From Ramlibacter sp. PS4R-6 (lineage in GTDB: Bacteria; Pseudomonadota; Gammaproteobacteria; Burkholderiales; Burkholderiaceae_C): 64,000 bases of DNA. The notes under the pieces were generated by a model, which was given only the letters and a program-made list of their open reading frames with translations, was not told the DNA's origin and made no database searches. A program made the position numbers and the translations under genes. Location: positions 1,054,001 through 1,118,000 of the forward strand of contig NZ_JBBHKA010000001.1 of NCBI RefSeq assembly GCF_037572775.1, given 5' to 3'. This document shows, piece after piece, positions 12,197 through 20,849 of the stretch. The number at the start of each line of letters is the position of its first letter. Within the stretch, counting starts at the first letter, position 1.

Positions 12197-12859
12197 TCAG
12201 CCCCCAAGCTTCACGACACAATACATCACAAGTGAGCACAAGCTCAGCAGCGCGACCGCCAGCCAGCGCGACCGGGCATCGTCGCGCGAAGGCTCGCCCG
12301 GTCCCGCCTGCTCCCCGTGCACCATGGCGGCGACGAGGTTTCGGCCGCGCGCCAGGTAATAGAGGACGGCGATCAGGTGCAACGACACCAGCACGATCAG
12401 CACGACCTGGCCGACGCGCTTGTGGTAGCCGGTCATGAAACGCACCGTGTCGTTCGACACCAGCACCGACAGCGGCGCCGCGAAGTCCTCCTTGGTGGCG
12501 GAGAACAGGCCGCTGGCCACCTGCAACGCGAAGAACAGCAGCAAGGCGTAGACCGAGAAGGCGCCAAGCGGGTTGTGTCCCGGCGCGTCGGCGTGCGCGC
12601 CGCGCAGGTAGGCCCATGCGCGCGCCGGCGAAGGCGCGAAGGCCGCGAAGCGCGACCAGCGTCCGCCGACGAAGCCCCACACCAGGCGAAAGAGCAGCAG
12701 CGCGCCGACGCAGTAGCCGATGCGGGCATGCCACTCCAGTGCGTCGCCCTTCATCTTGCCGGTCACGAGCAGGCCTACGGCGCATGCAGCGAGCAGCCAG
12801 TGGAACACCCGCGTGGGCAGGTCCCAGACCTTGGTGCGGAGGGTTGTTGCGGCTTCCAT
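12197..12859 (-). CDS. Cytochrome b561 family membrane protein
   Basis: Di-heme b-type membrane cytochrome that passes electrons between quinones and periplasmic c-type cytochromes. From the ATG at 12859 it is 220 residues with the family start VWDLPTRVFHWLLA and four main hydrophobic segments; candidate heme histidines are in RVFHW, ALEWHARIGY, TGYHKRVGQ and LHLIAVLYY. An upstream in-frame start would only add a non-hydrophobic leader. It is divergent from the cytochrome c' gene (86 bases between), a pairing that points to a shared electron-transfer role. Confidence 0.9.
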   Translation of the reverse strand: MEAATTLRTKVWDLPTRVFHWLLAACAVGLLVTGKMKGDALEWHARIGYCVGALLLFRLVWGFVGGRWSRFAAFAPSPARAWAYLRGAHADAPGHNPLGAFSVYALLLFFALQVASGLFSATKEDFAAPLSVLVSNDTVRFMTGYHKRVGQVVLIVLVSLHLIAVLYYLARGRNLVAAMVHGEQAGPGEPSRDDARSRWLAVALLSLCSLVMYCVVKLGG

Positions 12860-12945
12860 GGCTTTATTCCATCGCGAATGTACGGACGTTCCCCAATGCC
12901 GGATCGCGGTCGGCGGGCCAGACTTGCGCCAGGAGGCCCGTTGCC

Positions 12946-13392
12946 ATGAAGTGTGCACTGATTGCCCTGGCCATGCTGGCAGCGCTGCCGGCGCATGCGC
13001 AGTTCCGCAAGCCCGAGGACGCGGTGAAGTACCGCCAGAGCGTCATGAACGTCATGGGCACCAGTTTTTACACGCGCCTGGGCGCGATGGCCAAGGACCG
13101 CGTGCCGTTCGACGCGAAGGTGGCGCAGGAGCATGCGGACGTGGTCGTCGCCATGTCGCGGCTGCCGTGGATCGCGTTCGCTCCCGAGACCAACGGCGTC
13201 GGCCGCACCGACGCCAAGCCGGTGCTCTGGAGCGAGCTGCCCAAGTTCCGTGAGCTCGCCGACCAGATGCAGGCCGAGGTGCTGAAGCTGCAGGCCGCGG
13301 CCCGCACGGGCAACCTCGACGCGGTGAAAGCCGCGTGGCGCGCGGCCGACAAGGCCTGCGTGAACTGCCACGACGCGTACACGAACCAATAG
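12946..13392 (+). CDS. Cytochrome c' (class II), periplasmic
   Basis: Four-helix-bundle c-type cytochrome. The heme-binding C138-V-N-C-H142 is at the extreme C-terminus of the 148 residues, the arrangement specific to class II cytochromes. Residues 1-20 form a signal peptide ending AHA-QF. The ATG at 12946 is preceded by AGGAGG nine bases upstream. Family members bind NO or act as electron carriers; with the divergent cytochrome b561 a b561-to-c' electron path is plausible (inference). A TTG-start membrane protein follows after seven bases. Confidence 0.92.
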   Translation: MKCALIALAMLAALPAHAQFRKPEDAVKYRQSVMNVMGTSFYTRLGAMAKDRVPFDAKVAQEHADVVVAMSRLPWIAFAPETNGVGRTDAKPVLWSELPKFRELADQMQAEVLKLQAAARTGNLDAVKAAWRAADKACVNCHDAYTNQ

Positions 13393-13399
13393 GCGGCCT

Positions 13400-14197
13400 T
13401 TGCAGGATTGGTTGGGACACCCCGCGGTCCAGGGCGGCATCCTGCCGTTCATCGCCGCGCTCGCGGTTGCGGCACCGCTCGCCCGCACGCGCTGGCTCGC
13501 CCTGGCCCAGGTCGCGGGCTTTGCCGCGTGCGCGACGCTGGCGATCGGCTGGTCGCTTGAATCCCTGCCATCGACTCGCCGGCTCGCCCTCGTGGCGGTC
13601 GCATCGTTGGCGCTGTGCGTGCTGGTCGAGCAGGTCCGGACGCGTTCGGCGCGTATCCTGGTCGTCGCCGTGCTCGCGGCCTCGAGCGCGTGGGTCCTCT
13701 GGCGCTTGCTCGCGCAGAAGGAGCTTGCAGCCGCCGCCGGTGCCGGGCTTGTCATCGCGGCCTACGTCGCATGGCAGGCCGCGGCGACCCTGAGGGTGTC
13801 CGCCGACCCCGTGCGCGGTGCTGCTGCCGCAGCGGCCCTGGGATTCGGCACCGGCGTCGTGGCGATCCTGGGCGCCTCGGCCCTGCTGGGCGTCTCGGGC
13901 CTCGCCGCGGGCTCCGCGGCTGCGGCCACGCTGTGCGTGCAGGCATTGCGCGGGCGGCCGGCGCCCGACGGCCGCAGCGTCTCCCTGCCCGCCACCGTCG
14001 CGGCTTCGCTGGTGGGAGTCGCCGCCGTGATGACCGCCGAACTGCCCTGGTACGTCCTGATCCCGCTGCTTGCCGTGGCGCCGGCCGCAATGCTGGCCAC
14101 GCCCGCTGGCGCGCGCTGGCGCGCATCACTCGCCTTTCCCCTCTCGCTGGTGCCGGCGCTTGCCGCCGTCGCACTGGCCTGGTATCGCCCCCTGTAA
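13400..14197 (+). CDS. Polytopic membrane protein of unknown function
   Basis: 265 residues, very rich in Ala/Val/Leu, with about eight hydrophobic segments and almost no polar loops. I do not recognise a family. The best start is TTG at 13400, seven bases after the cytochrome c' stop, since there is no ATG or usable GTG near the N-terminal hydrophobic segment. It lies between cytochrome c' and YceI on the same strand and probably shares their transcript. Confidence 0.7.
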   Translation: MQDWLGHPAVQGGILPFIAALAVAAPLARTRWLALAQVAGFAACATLAIGWSLESLPSTRRLALVAVASLALCVLVEQVRTRSARILVVAVLAASSAWVLWRLLAQKELAAAAGAGLVIAAYVAWQAAATLRVSADPVRGAAAAAALGFGTGVVAILGASALLGVSGLAAGSAAAATLCVQALRGRPAPDGRSVSLPATVAASLVGVAAVMTAELPWYVLIPLLAVAPAAMLATPAGARWRASLAFPLSLVPALAAVALAWYRPL

Positions 14198-14222
14198 TCC
14201 CATTCCAACAAGGAGACCGCTG

Positions 14223-14834
14223 ATGAAGACCCTGCCGAAAGTCCTGCTGTCGCTGCTGGCCCCGCTGCCTGTGCTGGCCGCGCCCGTCACCTACAACGTC
14301 GACCCCGTGCACTCGTTCCCGAACTTCGCGATCGGCCACTTCGGCATGAGCACCATCCACGGCCGCTTCGAGGAGATGAACGGCCGCGTCGTCCTCGACG
14401 TCGCGGAGAAGACCGGCAGCGTCGACATCCGGATCAAGGCAGCCACGGTGAACACGGGCGATGCCAAGCACGAGCCGGGCAGCTTCGCGGCGCGCAACTA
14501 CGGCCCGCGTTCGCGCGACGAGCACCTGCGCTCGGCGGACTTCTTCAATGTCGCCGAGTTCCCGGAGATCACCTTCAAGTCCACCAAGCTGACCTTCAGC
14601 GGCGAAGCCCTGGAAAGCGTGGAGGGCAACCTGACGATGGTGGGTGTGACGCGCCCCGTGAAGCTGCGGGTCACCTTGTTCAAGTGCGGCCCGAACCCGT
14701 TTTCGAAAAAACCCATGTGCGGCGCCGACCTGGAAGGCAGCATCAAGCGCACGGACTTCGGCCTGAAATTCGGCGTGCCGGCGATCTCCGACGAGGTGAA
14801 GCTCTCGATCGGCGTGGAGGCCTACCCCGAGTAA
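14223..14834 (+). CDS. YceI family periplasmic protein
   Basis: YceI proteins are lipocalin-like beta-barrels that bind isoprenoid chains such as polyprenyl pyrophosphate or ubiquinone. The 203-residue product has a signal peptide (cleavage near VLAAP) and the family start VTYNVDPVHSFPNFAIGHFG, the MVGVTRPVKL strand and DFGLKFGVPAISDEVKL at the C-terminus. AAGGAGA precedes the ATG. Linked to the cytochrome genes upstream; YceI next to b561-type cytochromes is a recurrent arrangement. Confidence 0.92.
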   Translation: MKTLPKVLLSLLAPLPVLAAPVTYNVDPVHSFPNFAIGHFGMSTIHGRFEEMNGRVVLDVAEKTGSVDIRIKAATVNTGDAKHEPGSFAARNYGPRSRDEHLRSADFFNVAEFPEITFKSTKLTFSGEALESVEGNLTMVGVTRPVKLRVTLFKCGPNPFSKKPMCGADLEGSIKRTDFGLKFGVPAISDEVKLSIGVEAYPE

Positions 14835-14849
14835 ACCGCCCGAAGGCGT

Positions 14850-15350
14850 TCAGCCCTCGGCGAGGAGCTTCTCGATCAGCTGGTGCAGTTCGGCGAAGTT
14901 GGGCTCGCCGACGTAGCGCTTGACGATCTCGCCGCGCTTGTTCAGCAGGAAGGTCGTGGGCGTCAGCTGCACGTCGCCCCAGGCCTTCGCGACCGCGCCG
15001 GTGTTGTCGATCGCCACCTGGAAGGGCAGCTTGCGCGTCTGCGTGTAATTGACGACGTAGCTGGGTGGGTCGTAGCTCATGGCCACCGCCAGCATGTCGT
15101 AGCCCTTGCCGTGGTACTTGTCGTACGTGGCCACCATCTTCGGCATCTCGGCGACGCAGGTCACGCAGCTGGTGGCCCAGAAATTCACCAGCGTCACGCG
15201 GCCCTTGAGGTCGGGGGTGCTCTTCTTCGAGCCGTCGAGCAGGACGTAGGTGGCCGCGGGCGCCGATTCGTTCGAACCGGCGACGTAGAAGGCGGCGCCC
15301 GCGGCGACGGCCGCTGCGGTGACTCCTGCGATGAGCGCGGGGCGGGACAT
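14850..15350 (-). CDS. TlpA-like membrane-anchored thioredoxin
   Basis: Thioredoxin-fold oxidoreductase facing the periplasm. 166 residues with an N-terminal hydrophobic anchor (residues 5-25) and the active-site region VNFWATSCVTC (C62, C65). The CVTC dipeptide differs from the usual CxPC of TlpA/ResA proteins, which should alter the redox potential. The cis-Pro loop is in QLTPTTFLLN. Possible jobs are reducing apocytochrome c cysteines or protecting periplasmic thiols; the nearby cytochrome c' favours the former (inference). It converges on yceI with 15 bases between. Confidence 0.88.
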   Translation of the reverse strand: MSRPALIAGVTAAAVAAGAAFYVAGSNESAPAATYVLLDGSKKSTPDLKGRVTLVNFWATSCVTCVAEMPKMVATYDKYHGKGYDMLAVAMSYDPPSYVVNYTQTRKLPFQVAIDNTGAVAKAWGDVQLTPTTFLLNKRGEIVKRYVGEPNFAELHQLIEKLLAEG

Positions 15351-15408
15351 GCCGCGATTTTACGGGCGGCCCCAAGGCCGCCGTTTGCGCAAGGTCATGC
15401 GCGGCGTT

Positions 15409-16641
15409 TCAGGCCGTGCCCTGCTTGCGGGCGGCCGCGATGCGCGCGTCGTCCCAACCGAGCACCTCGCGCAGGACCTCCGCGGTGTGCTGCCCCAAAA
15501 GCGGCGGCGGGCGGTCGGTGCGCACGGGCGTGCCACTCATCTGGATGGGGCTGGCCACCAGCCGCACGCCTTCGCGCAGCGGGTGCCGCCATGTGTCCAC
15601 CATGCCGCGGTGGTTCACCTGCGGATCGGCGAAGACTTCGTCGAGCGTGTTGATCGGCCCGCATGGCACCTTGGCGGCCTCGAGCGTGGCCAGCCAGTCG
15701 GCTTTCGTGCGCGAGCGCATCACGTCCTCGAGGATGGGAACGAGCACGCCGCGGTTGCGCACGCGCTCCTGGTTCTTCGCGAAGCGCGGGTCCGCCGCGA
15801 GTTCCGGCCGCCGCGCCGCTTCGCAGAACTTCGCGAACTGCGAGTCGTTGCCCACGGCGAGGATGAGGAAGTCGCGGCCATGCGCGCCCGGCGCGGTCTC
15901 GAACACCTGGTACGGCACGATGTTCTGGTGCGCATTGCCGGCGCGGCCGGGGACGTTCCCGCTGACCAGGTAGTTGGCGCCGAGGTTGGCGAGCATCGCC
16001 ACCTGCGTGTCGAGCAATGCCATGTCCACGCGCTGGCCTTCACCCGTCTTCTCCGCGTGGCGCAGGGCCGCGAGGATCGCAACCGTCGCGTACATGCCGG
16101 TGAACAGGTCCGCCACGGCCACGCCGACTTTCTGCGGCCCACCGCCCAGGTCGTCGCGCTCCCCGGTGATGCTCATCAGCCCGCCCATGCCTTGCACGAT
16201 GTAGTCGTAGCCCGCGCGGCTGCTGTAGGGCCCGTCCTGGCCGAAGCCGGTGATGCTGCAGTAGACCAGCCGCGGGTTGAGCGCGCGGATGTCGTCGTAG
16301 CCCAGGCCGTAGCGCTTGAGGTCACCGACCTTGAAGTTTTCCACCAGCACGTCGCAATGCTGCGCCAGCTCGCGCACCAGCGCCTGGCCTTCGCCCGTCG
16401 CGATGTCGCAGGTGACGGAGCGCTTGTTGCGGTTGCAGCCGAGGTAGTACGCCGCCTCGTGCGTGTCGCGCCCCTCGCCGTCCTGCAGGAAGGGCGGGCC
16501 CCAGCCGCGCGTGTCGTCGCCGCTGCCCGGCCGTTCGATCTTGATGACGTCGGCGCCCAGGTCCGCCAGCGTCTGCGTGCACCAGGGCCCGGCGAGCACG
16601 CGGGAGAGGTCCAGGACGCGGATGCCGGCGAGGGAGTTCAT
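15409..16641 (-). CDS. CaiB/BaiF family CoA-transferase (type III)
   Basis: Family III CoA-transferase that moves CoA between carboxylic acids via an aspartyl-CoA intermediate. 410 residues, beginning MNSLAGIRVLDLSRVLAGPW; the predicted catalytic aspartate is D146 in GYDYIVQ, followed by the family glycine loop (QGMGGLMSITG). An in-frame ATG at 16650 would add three residues; neither start has a clear Shine-Dalgarno. Burkholderiales carry many paralogues, so the acyl donor and acceptor cannot be told from sequence alone. It is divergent from a small probable lipoprotein gene with 33 bases between starts. Confidence 0.93.
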   Translation of the reverse strand: MNSLAGIRVLDLSRVLAGPWCTQTLADLGADVIKIERPGSGDDTRGWGPPFLQDGEGRDTHEAAYYLGCNRNKRSVTCDIATGEGQALVRELAQHCDVLVENFKVGDLKRYGLGYDDIRALNPRLVYCSITGFGQDGPYSSRAGYDYIVQGMGGLMSITGERDDLGGGPQKVGVAVADLFTGMYATVAILAALRHAEKTGEGQRVDMALLDTQVAMLANLGANYLVSGNVPGRAGNAHQNIVPYQVFETAPGAHGRDFLILAVGNDSQFAKFCEAARRPELAADPRFAKNQERVRNRGVLVPILEDVMRSRTKADWLATLEAAKVPCGPINTLDEVFADPQVNHRGMVDTWRHPLREGVRLVASPIQMSGTPVRTDRPPPLLGQHTAEVLREVLGWDDARIAAARKQGTA

Positions 16642-16674
16642 GCCACGCATTTTCGGCCAAACCATAATCGCCCC

Positions 16675-17190
16675 ATGCCCCGCGTATTCCCTGCGGCGGC
16701 GCTGCTGGCCGCGGCGGCCTGCACGCCCACGTTCAACTGGCGCGAGATCACGGTCGAACCGGCGGCCCTGCACGCCAGCTTCCCCTGCAAGCCCGACAAG
16801 GCCGAGCGCAAGATGGCCTTCACGCGCGAGCGCGAGCTGCTCGTCCACGCCGTGGGCTGCGAGGCCGGCGGCGCTTCGTACGCGGTGCTGTGGGCCGACG
16901 TGGGCTCGCCCGCCGATCTCGCGGGTGCGATGGCGCAGTGGAAGCAGGCCAGCCTCGCGACCTCGCATGGCCGCGTCGAAACGGAAGCCGCGTTCGTCCC
17001 GCGCGGCGCGCTGGCCCTGCCCCAGTCGCAGCAGGTGCGCGCCGCGGGGCAGCGGGCCGACGGCAGCGCGCTCCAGAGCCAGTCCGCCTACTTCGCGCGC
17101 GGCAGCGCGGTGTTCCAGGCCGTGGTGTTCGCGCCGCAGCTGAAGGGCGAGATGACCGAGCCCTTCTTCGCCGGGCTGCGCTTCGAATGA
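16675..17190 (+). CDS. Small exported protein, probable lipoprotein, unknown function
   Basis: 171 residues. The N-terminus (MPRVFPAAALLAAAAC) is a signal peptide with a cysteine at residue 16 in a weak lipobox (A-A-A-C). The rest is a small soluble domain with SFPCKPDKAERK and a C-terminal AQLKGEMTEPFFAGLRF; I recognise no function. A CATAAT at 16663-16668 lies only six bases before the ATG, so the mRNA could be leaderless. The stop overlaps the MFS transporter start (ATGA), implying coupled translation. Confidence 0.75.
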   Translation: MPRVFPAAALLAAAACTPTFNWREITVEPAALHASFPCKPDKAERKMAFTRERELLVHAVGCEAGGASYAVLWADVGSPADLAGAMAQWKQASLATSHGRVETEAAFVPRGALALPQSQQVRAAGQRADGSALQSQSAYFARGSAVFQAVVFAPQLKGEMTEPFFAGLRFE

Positions 17191-18386
17191 GCGTGCTCAC
17201 GCCGCGGCGCGCGGTCCTCGTCTTCCTCGCGTTCGCCTTCGCATACTTCTTCTCGGCGGTGCTGCGCGCGATCACCGCGACGCTCTCGCCCACGCTCACG
17301 CAGGAGTTCTCGCTCAGCGCGCAGGAGCTCGGCCTGCTCGCCGGCGGCTTCTTCCTCGGCTTCGCCGCCACGCAGCTGCCGCTGGGCACCTGGCTGGATC
17401 GCCACGGCCCGCAAAAGGTGATGCTTGGCTTCATGCTGGTCGCCATCGCGGGCTGCGTGGCCTTCTCGCTGGCGGGCGGCTTCACGGGCCTGCTGGTCGC
17501 GCGCATCCTGTGCGGCGTCGGCGTCAGCGCCTGCCTGATGGCGCCGCTCACCGGCTACCGCCACTGGCTCGAGCCGGCGGCGCAGCTGCGCGCCAACTCG
17601 TGGATGCTGATGACGGGCTCGCTGGGCATGGTGGCCTCGACGCTGCCGGTGCAATGGCTGATGCCGCTGGTGGGCTGGCGGCCGATCTTCTGGATCGTCG
17701 CGGCGGGCATCGCGGTGGCCAGCATCGCGATCGCCTTCCTCTCGCCGCACTGGGACGCGGGCGGGCACGCGGGCGACGCGCCGCCGAGCTACGCGCAGGT
17801 CTGGCGCCACGCCTACTTCCGCCGCATGGTGCCCATCGGCTTCTTCAACTACGGCGGCATGATCGCCATCCAGTCGCTGTGGGCCGGGCCGTGGCTGGTG
17901 CGCGTGGTCGGGCAGGACCCGGCGGACGCCGCGCGCGGGCTGTTCCTGGTCAACGTCTGCATGCTGGCCACCTTCTGGAGCTGGGGCCTGGCCAACCCTT
18001 GGCTGCAGCGGCGCGGCTTCACCACCGACCGCCTGATCGCCGGCGGCGTGCCGCTGAGCCTCGCCATGCTGGCCGGCATCGTGGTCGCGGGGCCCCACGC
18101 GGGCGCATGGGCCTGGGCGCTGTTCTGCGTGACGAGCACCTTTGTTTCGCTCGCGCAGCCGGCCGTCGGCATGGCCTTCCCGCCGGCGCTCGCGGGCCGG
18201 GCGCTCTCGGCCTACAACCTCGTGATCTTCGCCGGCGTGTTCACGGTTCAATGGGGCATCGGCCTGCTCGTCGATGCGTTCGGCGCGATGGGCTGGGACC
18301 CCGTCGCCGCCTACCGTGGCGCGATGGCCGCATTCCTCGCCACCTGCGCCTTCGGCTACGGCTGGTTTTTGCGGCGCAAGGGATAA
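17187..18386 (+). CDS. MFS transporter
   Basis: Major facilitator superfamily carrier, 399 residues and about twelve membrane segments. The loop 2-3 signature GTWLDRHGPQKVMLGF (residues ~64-80) is present. The ATG at 17187 overlaps the previous stop by four bases, so it is translated with the lipoprotein-like gene. Substrate unknown; the closest family feel is of nitrate/sugar-like or drug efflux MFS proteins but I cannot decide. The PTS genes follow nine bases after its stop. Confidence 0.9.
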   Translation: MSVLTPRRAVLVFLAFAFAYFFSAVLRAITATLSPTLTQEFSLSAQELGLLAGGFFLGFAATQLPLGTWLDRHGPQKVMLGFMLVAIAGCVAFSLAGGFTGLLVARILCGVGVSACLMAPLTGYRHWLEPAAQLRANSWMLMTGSLGMVASTLPVQWLMPLVGWRPIFWIVAAGIAVASIAIAFLSPHWDAGGHAGDAPPSYAQVWRHAYFRRMVPIGFFNYGGMIAIQSLWAGPWLVRVVGQDPADAARGLFLVNVCMLATFWSWGLANPWLQRRGFTTDRLIAGGVPLSLAMLAGIVVAGPHAGAWAWALFCVTSTFVSLAQPAVGMAFPPALAGRALSAYNLVIFAGVFTVQWGIGLLVDAFGAMGWDPVAAYRGAMAAFLATCAFGYGWFLRRKG

Positions 18387-18395
18387 TCGAAGCGA

Positions 18396-18851
18396 GTGAA
18401 CGCCATCCTCATCATCGCCCACGCACCGCTCGCGCACGCGCTGCGGCAATGCGCGCTGCACGTCTTCCCCGACTGCGGCCAGCAGCTGTCGGCGATCGAC
18501 GTGCAGCCCAACCTGCCGCCGGAGGAGACCCTGGCCATGGCGCGCATCGCGATGGACCAGCTCTCGCGCCTGCCGGGCGTGCAGGGCGTGCTCGTGCTCA
18601 CCGACATTTTCGGGGCCACGCCGAGCAACGTCGCGCAGAAGCTGGTGGACGGCGTGAAGTCGCGCCTCATCACCGGCGTGAACCTGCCGATGCTGCTGCG
18701 CGCCGTGAGCTACCGCGGCGAGCCGCTCGACGCCCTGGTCTCGCGCGCCGTCATCGGCGGCACGCAGGGCGTGATGCAGGTGGCGATCACGGCGCCGCAG
18801 AACCAACACCGCCGCAGCAATGAGCAAGACCACCGCGACCATCAGCAATAA
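18396..18851 (+). CDS. PTS EIIA component, mannose family
   Basis: Phosphocarrier domain that accepts phosphate from HPr on a histidine. 151 residues from GTG; the predicted phosphorylated residue is H9 in AILIIAHAPLA, matching H10 of E. coli EIIA-Man, and VLTDIFGATPSN is the family loop. The final 32 bases overlap ptsH in another frame, adding a polar tail. No EIIB, EIIC or EIID gene is nearby, so a regulatory rather than transport role is likely. Confidence 0.9.
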   Translation: MNAILIIAHAPLAHALRQCALHVFPDCGQQLSAIDVQPNLPPEETLAMARIAMDQLSRLPGVQGVLVLTDIFGATPSNVAQKLVDGVKSRLITGVNLPMLLRAVSYRGEPLDALVSRAVIGGTQGVMQVAITAPQNQHRRSNEQDHRDHQQ

Positions 18852-19089
18852 GCTGGGCCTGCATGCCCGCGCGTCGGCCAAGCTCACCAAGCTGGCCGCC
18901 GGCTACCCCTGCGAGGTCTGGATCAGTCGGGGAGACCGGCGCGTCAACGCCAAGAGCATCATGGGCGTGATGATGCTGGCCGCGGGCATCGGCAGCGAGG
19001 TCGAGGTCGAGACGATCGGCGAGCGCGAGCAGGAGGCGATGGAAGCGATCGTCGCGCTGATCGCCGACAAGTTCGGGGAAGGCGAATGA
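18820..19089 (+). CDS. ptsH: HPr phosphocarrier protein
   Basis: Shuttles phosphate from enzyme I to EIIA. 89 residues with active-site H15 in KLGLHARASAK and the regulatory serine in NAKSIMGVMMLA, the site phosphorylated by HPr kinase in proteobacteria with regulatory PTS. It overlaps the EIIA gene by 32 bases and the EI gene by four (ATGA), so the three are co-translated. Confidence 0.96.
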   Translation: MSKTTATISNKLGLHARASAKLTKLAAGYPCEVWISRGDRRVNAKSIMGVMMLAAGIGSEVEVETIGEREQEAMEAIVALIADKFGEGE

Positions 19090-20849
19090 CCTTCTCGGTC
19101 CACGGCCTGGCGGTCTCGCGCGGCGTCGCGATCGGGCGCGCCGTGCTGATGGCTTCCAGCCGCGTGGACGTGGCGCACTACTTCATCGAGCCGCAGCAGG
19201 CCGAGGCCGAGATCGAGCGCATCCGCGTCGGCCGCAACGCGGTGGTCGACGAGATCCACCGCCTGCAGGCATCCATCGCGCAGATGGGGCCCAAGGAGGC
19301 GCCGCACGAGCTCACGGCCCTGCTGGACGTGCACCTGATGCTGCTGCAGGACGAGGAGCTGATCTCCGGCGTCAAGCACTGGATCACCGAGCGCTCCTAC
19401 AACGCCGAATGGGCCCTGACGACGCAGCTCGAGGTGCTGTCGCGCCAGTTCGACGAGATGGAGGACCAGTACCTGCGCGAGCGCAAGGCCGACCTCGAGC
19501 AGGTGGCCGAACGCATCCTGCGCTACATGAAGGGCGTGCCGTCGCCCGTGGCGCCGCCGCCGTCGAAGCGCAAGACGCAGCAGGACCTGCTGCTGGACGA
19601 CAGCATGGACGTGCCGCTGGTGCTGCTGGCGCACGACCTGTCGCCGGCCGACATGCTGCAGTTCAAGCAGAGCGTGTTCGCCGGTTTCGTCACCGACGTG
19701 GGCGGGCGCAACTCGCACACGGCCATCGTCGCGCGCAGCATGGACATCCCGGCGGTGGTCGGCGCGCGCAGCGCCTCGCAGCTGGTGCGCCAGGACGACT
19801 GGGTGATCATCGACGGCGACTCCGGCGTGATGATCGTCGACCCCTCGCCGATCATCCTGGCCGAGTACGGCTTCAAGCAGCGGCAGGGCGAGCTCGAGCG
19901 CGGCCGCCTGCAGCGCCTGCGGCACACACCGGCGATCACCATGGACGGCCAGAAGGTCGAGCTGCTCGCCAACATCGAGCTGCCCGAGGACGCGCCGGCG
20001 GCGTTGAAGGCAGGCGCCGTGGGCGTGGGCCTGTTCCGCAGCGAGTTCCTCTTCATGGGCCGGCGCGGCGACCTGCCCGACGAGGACGAGCAGTACGACG
20101 CGTACGTGCGCGCGGTCAAGGGCATGGAAGGCCTGCCGGTCACCATCCGCACCATCGACGTCGGCGCCGACAAGCCCATCGACGAATCGGTGCGCGACGA
20201 GGCACACCTGAACCCGGCGCTGGGCCTGCGCGCCATTCGCTGGAGCCTGGCCGACCCGGCGATGTTCCTCACGCAGCTGCGCGCCATCCTGCGTGCCGCC
20301 GCGCACGGCCAGGTGAACATGCTGATCCCGATGCTGGCGCACGCCAGCGAGATCCGCCAGACGATCTCGCTGATCGACTACGCGAAAGCGGAGCTGGACA
20401 ACCGCGGCATTCCCTACGGGCCCGTGAAGCTGGGCGCGATGATCGAGATCCCGGCGGCGGCGCTGACGCTGAAGATCTTCCTGAAGTACTTCGACTTCCT
20501 CTCGCTGGGCACCAACGACCTGATCCAGTACACGCTGGCCATCGACCGCGCCGACGAGTCGGTCGCGCACCTGTACGACCCCCTGCACCCGGCGGTGCTG
20601 CGCTTGGTCGCGGAGACGATCGCCGAGTGCAACCGGCAGGGCAAGGGCGTGAGCGTGTGCGGCGAAATGGCGGGCGATACGGCGATGACGCGCCTGCTGC
20701 TGGGCCTGGGCCTGCGCAGCTTCTCCATGCACCCGGCGCAGATCCTCGCGGTGAAGCAGGAGATCCTGCGCGCCGACGCGGTGCGCCTCGCGCCCTGGGC
20801 TGCTCAGGTCGTCGACGCCGAGGACCCGGCCGCGCTCTTGTCGGCCTGA
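19086..20849 (+). CDS. ptsI: PTS enzyme I (phosphoenolpyruvate-protein phosphotransferase)
   Basis: Autophosphorylates from phosphoenolpyruvate and passes phosphate to HPr. 587 residues, near the usual ~575. The phosphohistidine is H211 in GGRNSHTAIVARS; the PEP-binding barrel carries GVGLFRSEFLFM, LGTNDLIQY and the catalytic cysteine in VSVCGEMAGD. Together with ptsH and the EIIA gene it forms a complete phosphorelay lacking a permease. Its last 46 bases overlap the opposing EamA transporter gene. Confidence 0.96.
   Translation: MTFSVHGLAVSRGVAIGRAVLMASSRVDVAHYFIEPQQAEAEIERIRVGRNAVVDEIHRLQASIAQMGPKEAPHELTALLDVHLMLLQDEELISGVKHWITERSYNAEWALTTQLEVLSRQFDEMEDQYLRERKADLEQVAERILRYMKGVPSPVAPPPSKRKTQQDLLLDDSMDVPLVLLAHDLSPADMLQFKQSVFAGFVTDVGGRNSHTAIVARSMDIPAVVGARSASQLVRQDDWVIIDGDSGVMIVDPSPIILAEYGFKQRQGELERGRLQRLRHTPAITMDGQKVELLANIELPEDAPAALKAGAVGVGLFRSEFLFMGRRGDLPDEDEQYDAYVRAVKGMEGLPVTIRTIDVGADKPIDESVRDEAHLNPALGLRAIRWSLADPAMFLTQLRAILRAAAHGQVNMLIPMLAHASEIRQTISLIDYAKAELDNRGIPYGPVKLGAMIEIPAAALTLKIFLKYFDFLSLGTNDLIQYTLAIDRADESVAHLYDPLHPAVLRLVAETIAECNRQGKGVSVCGEMAGDTAMTRLLLGLGLRSFSMHPAQILAVKQEILRADAVRLAPWAAQVVDAEDPAALLSA

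Noticed and set aside
18382..18387. GATAAT just before the PTS EIIA start
   Set aside because: No matching -35; the gene is more simply read from the MFS transcript.
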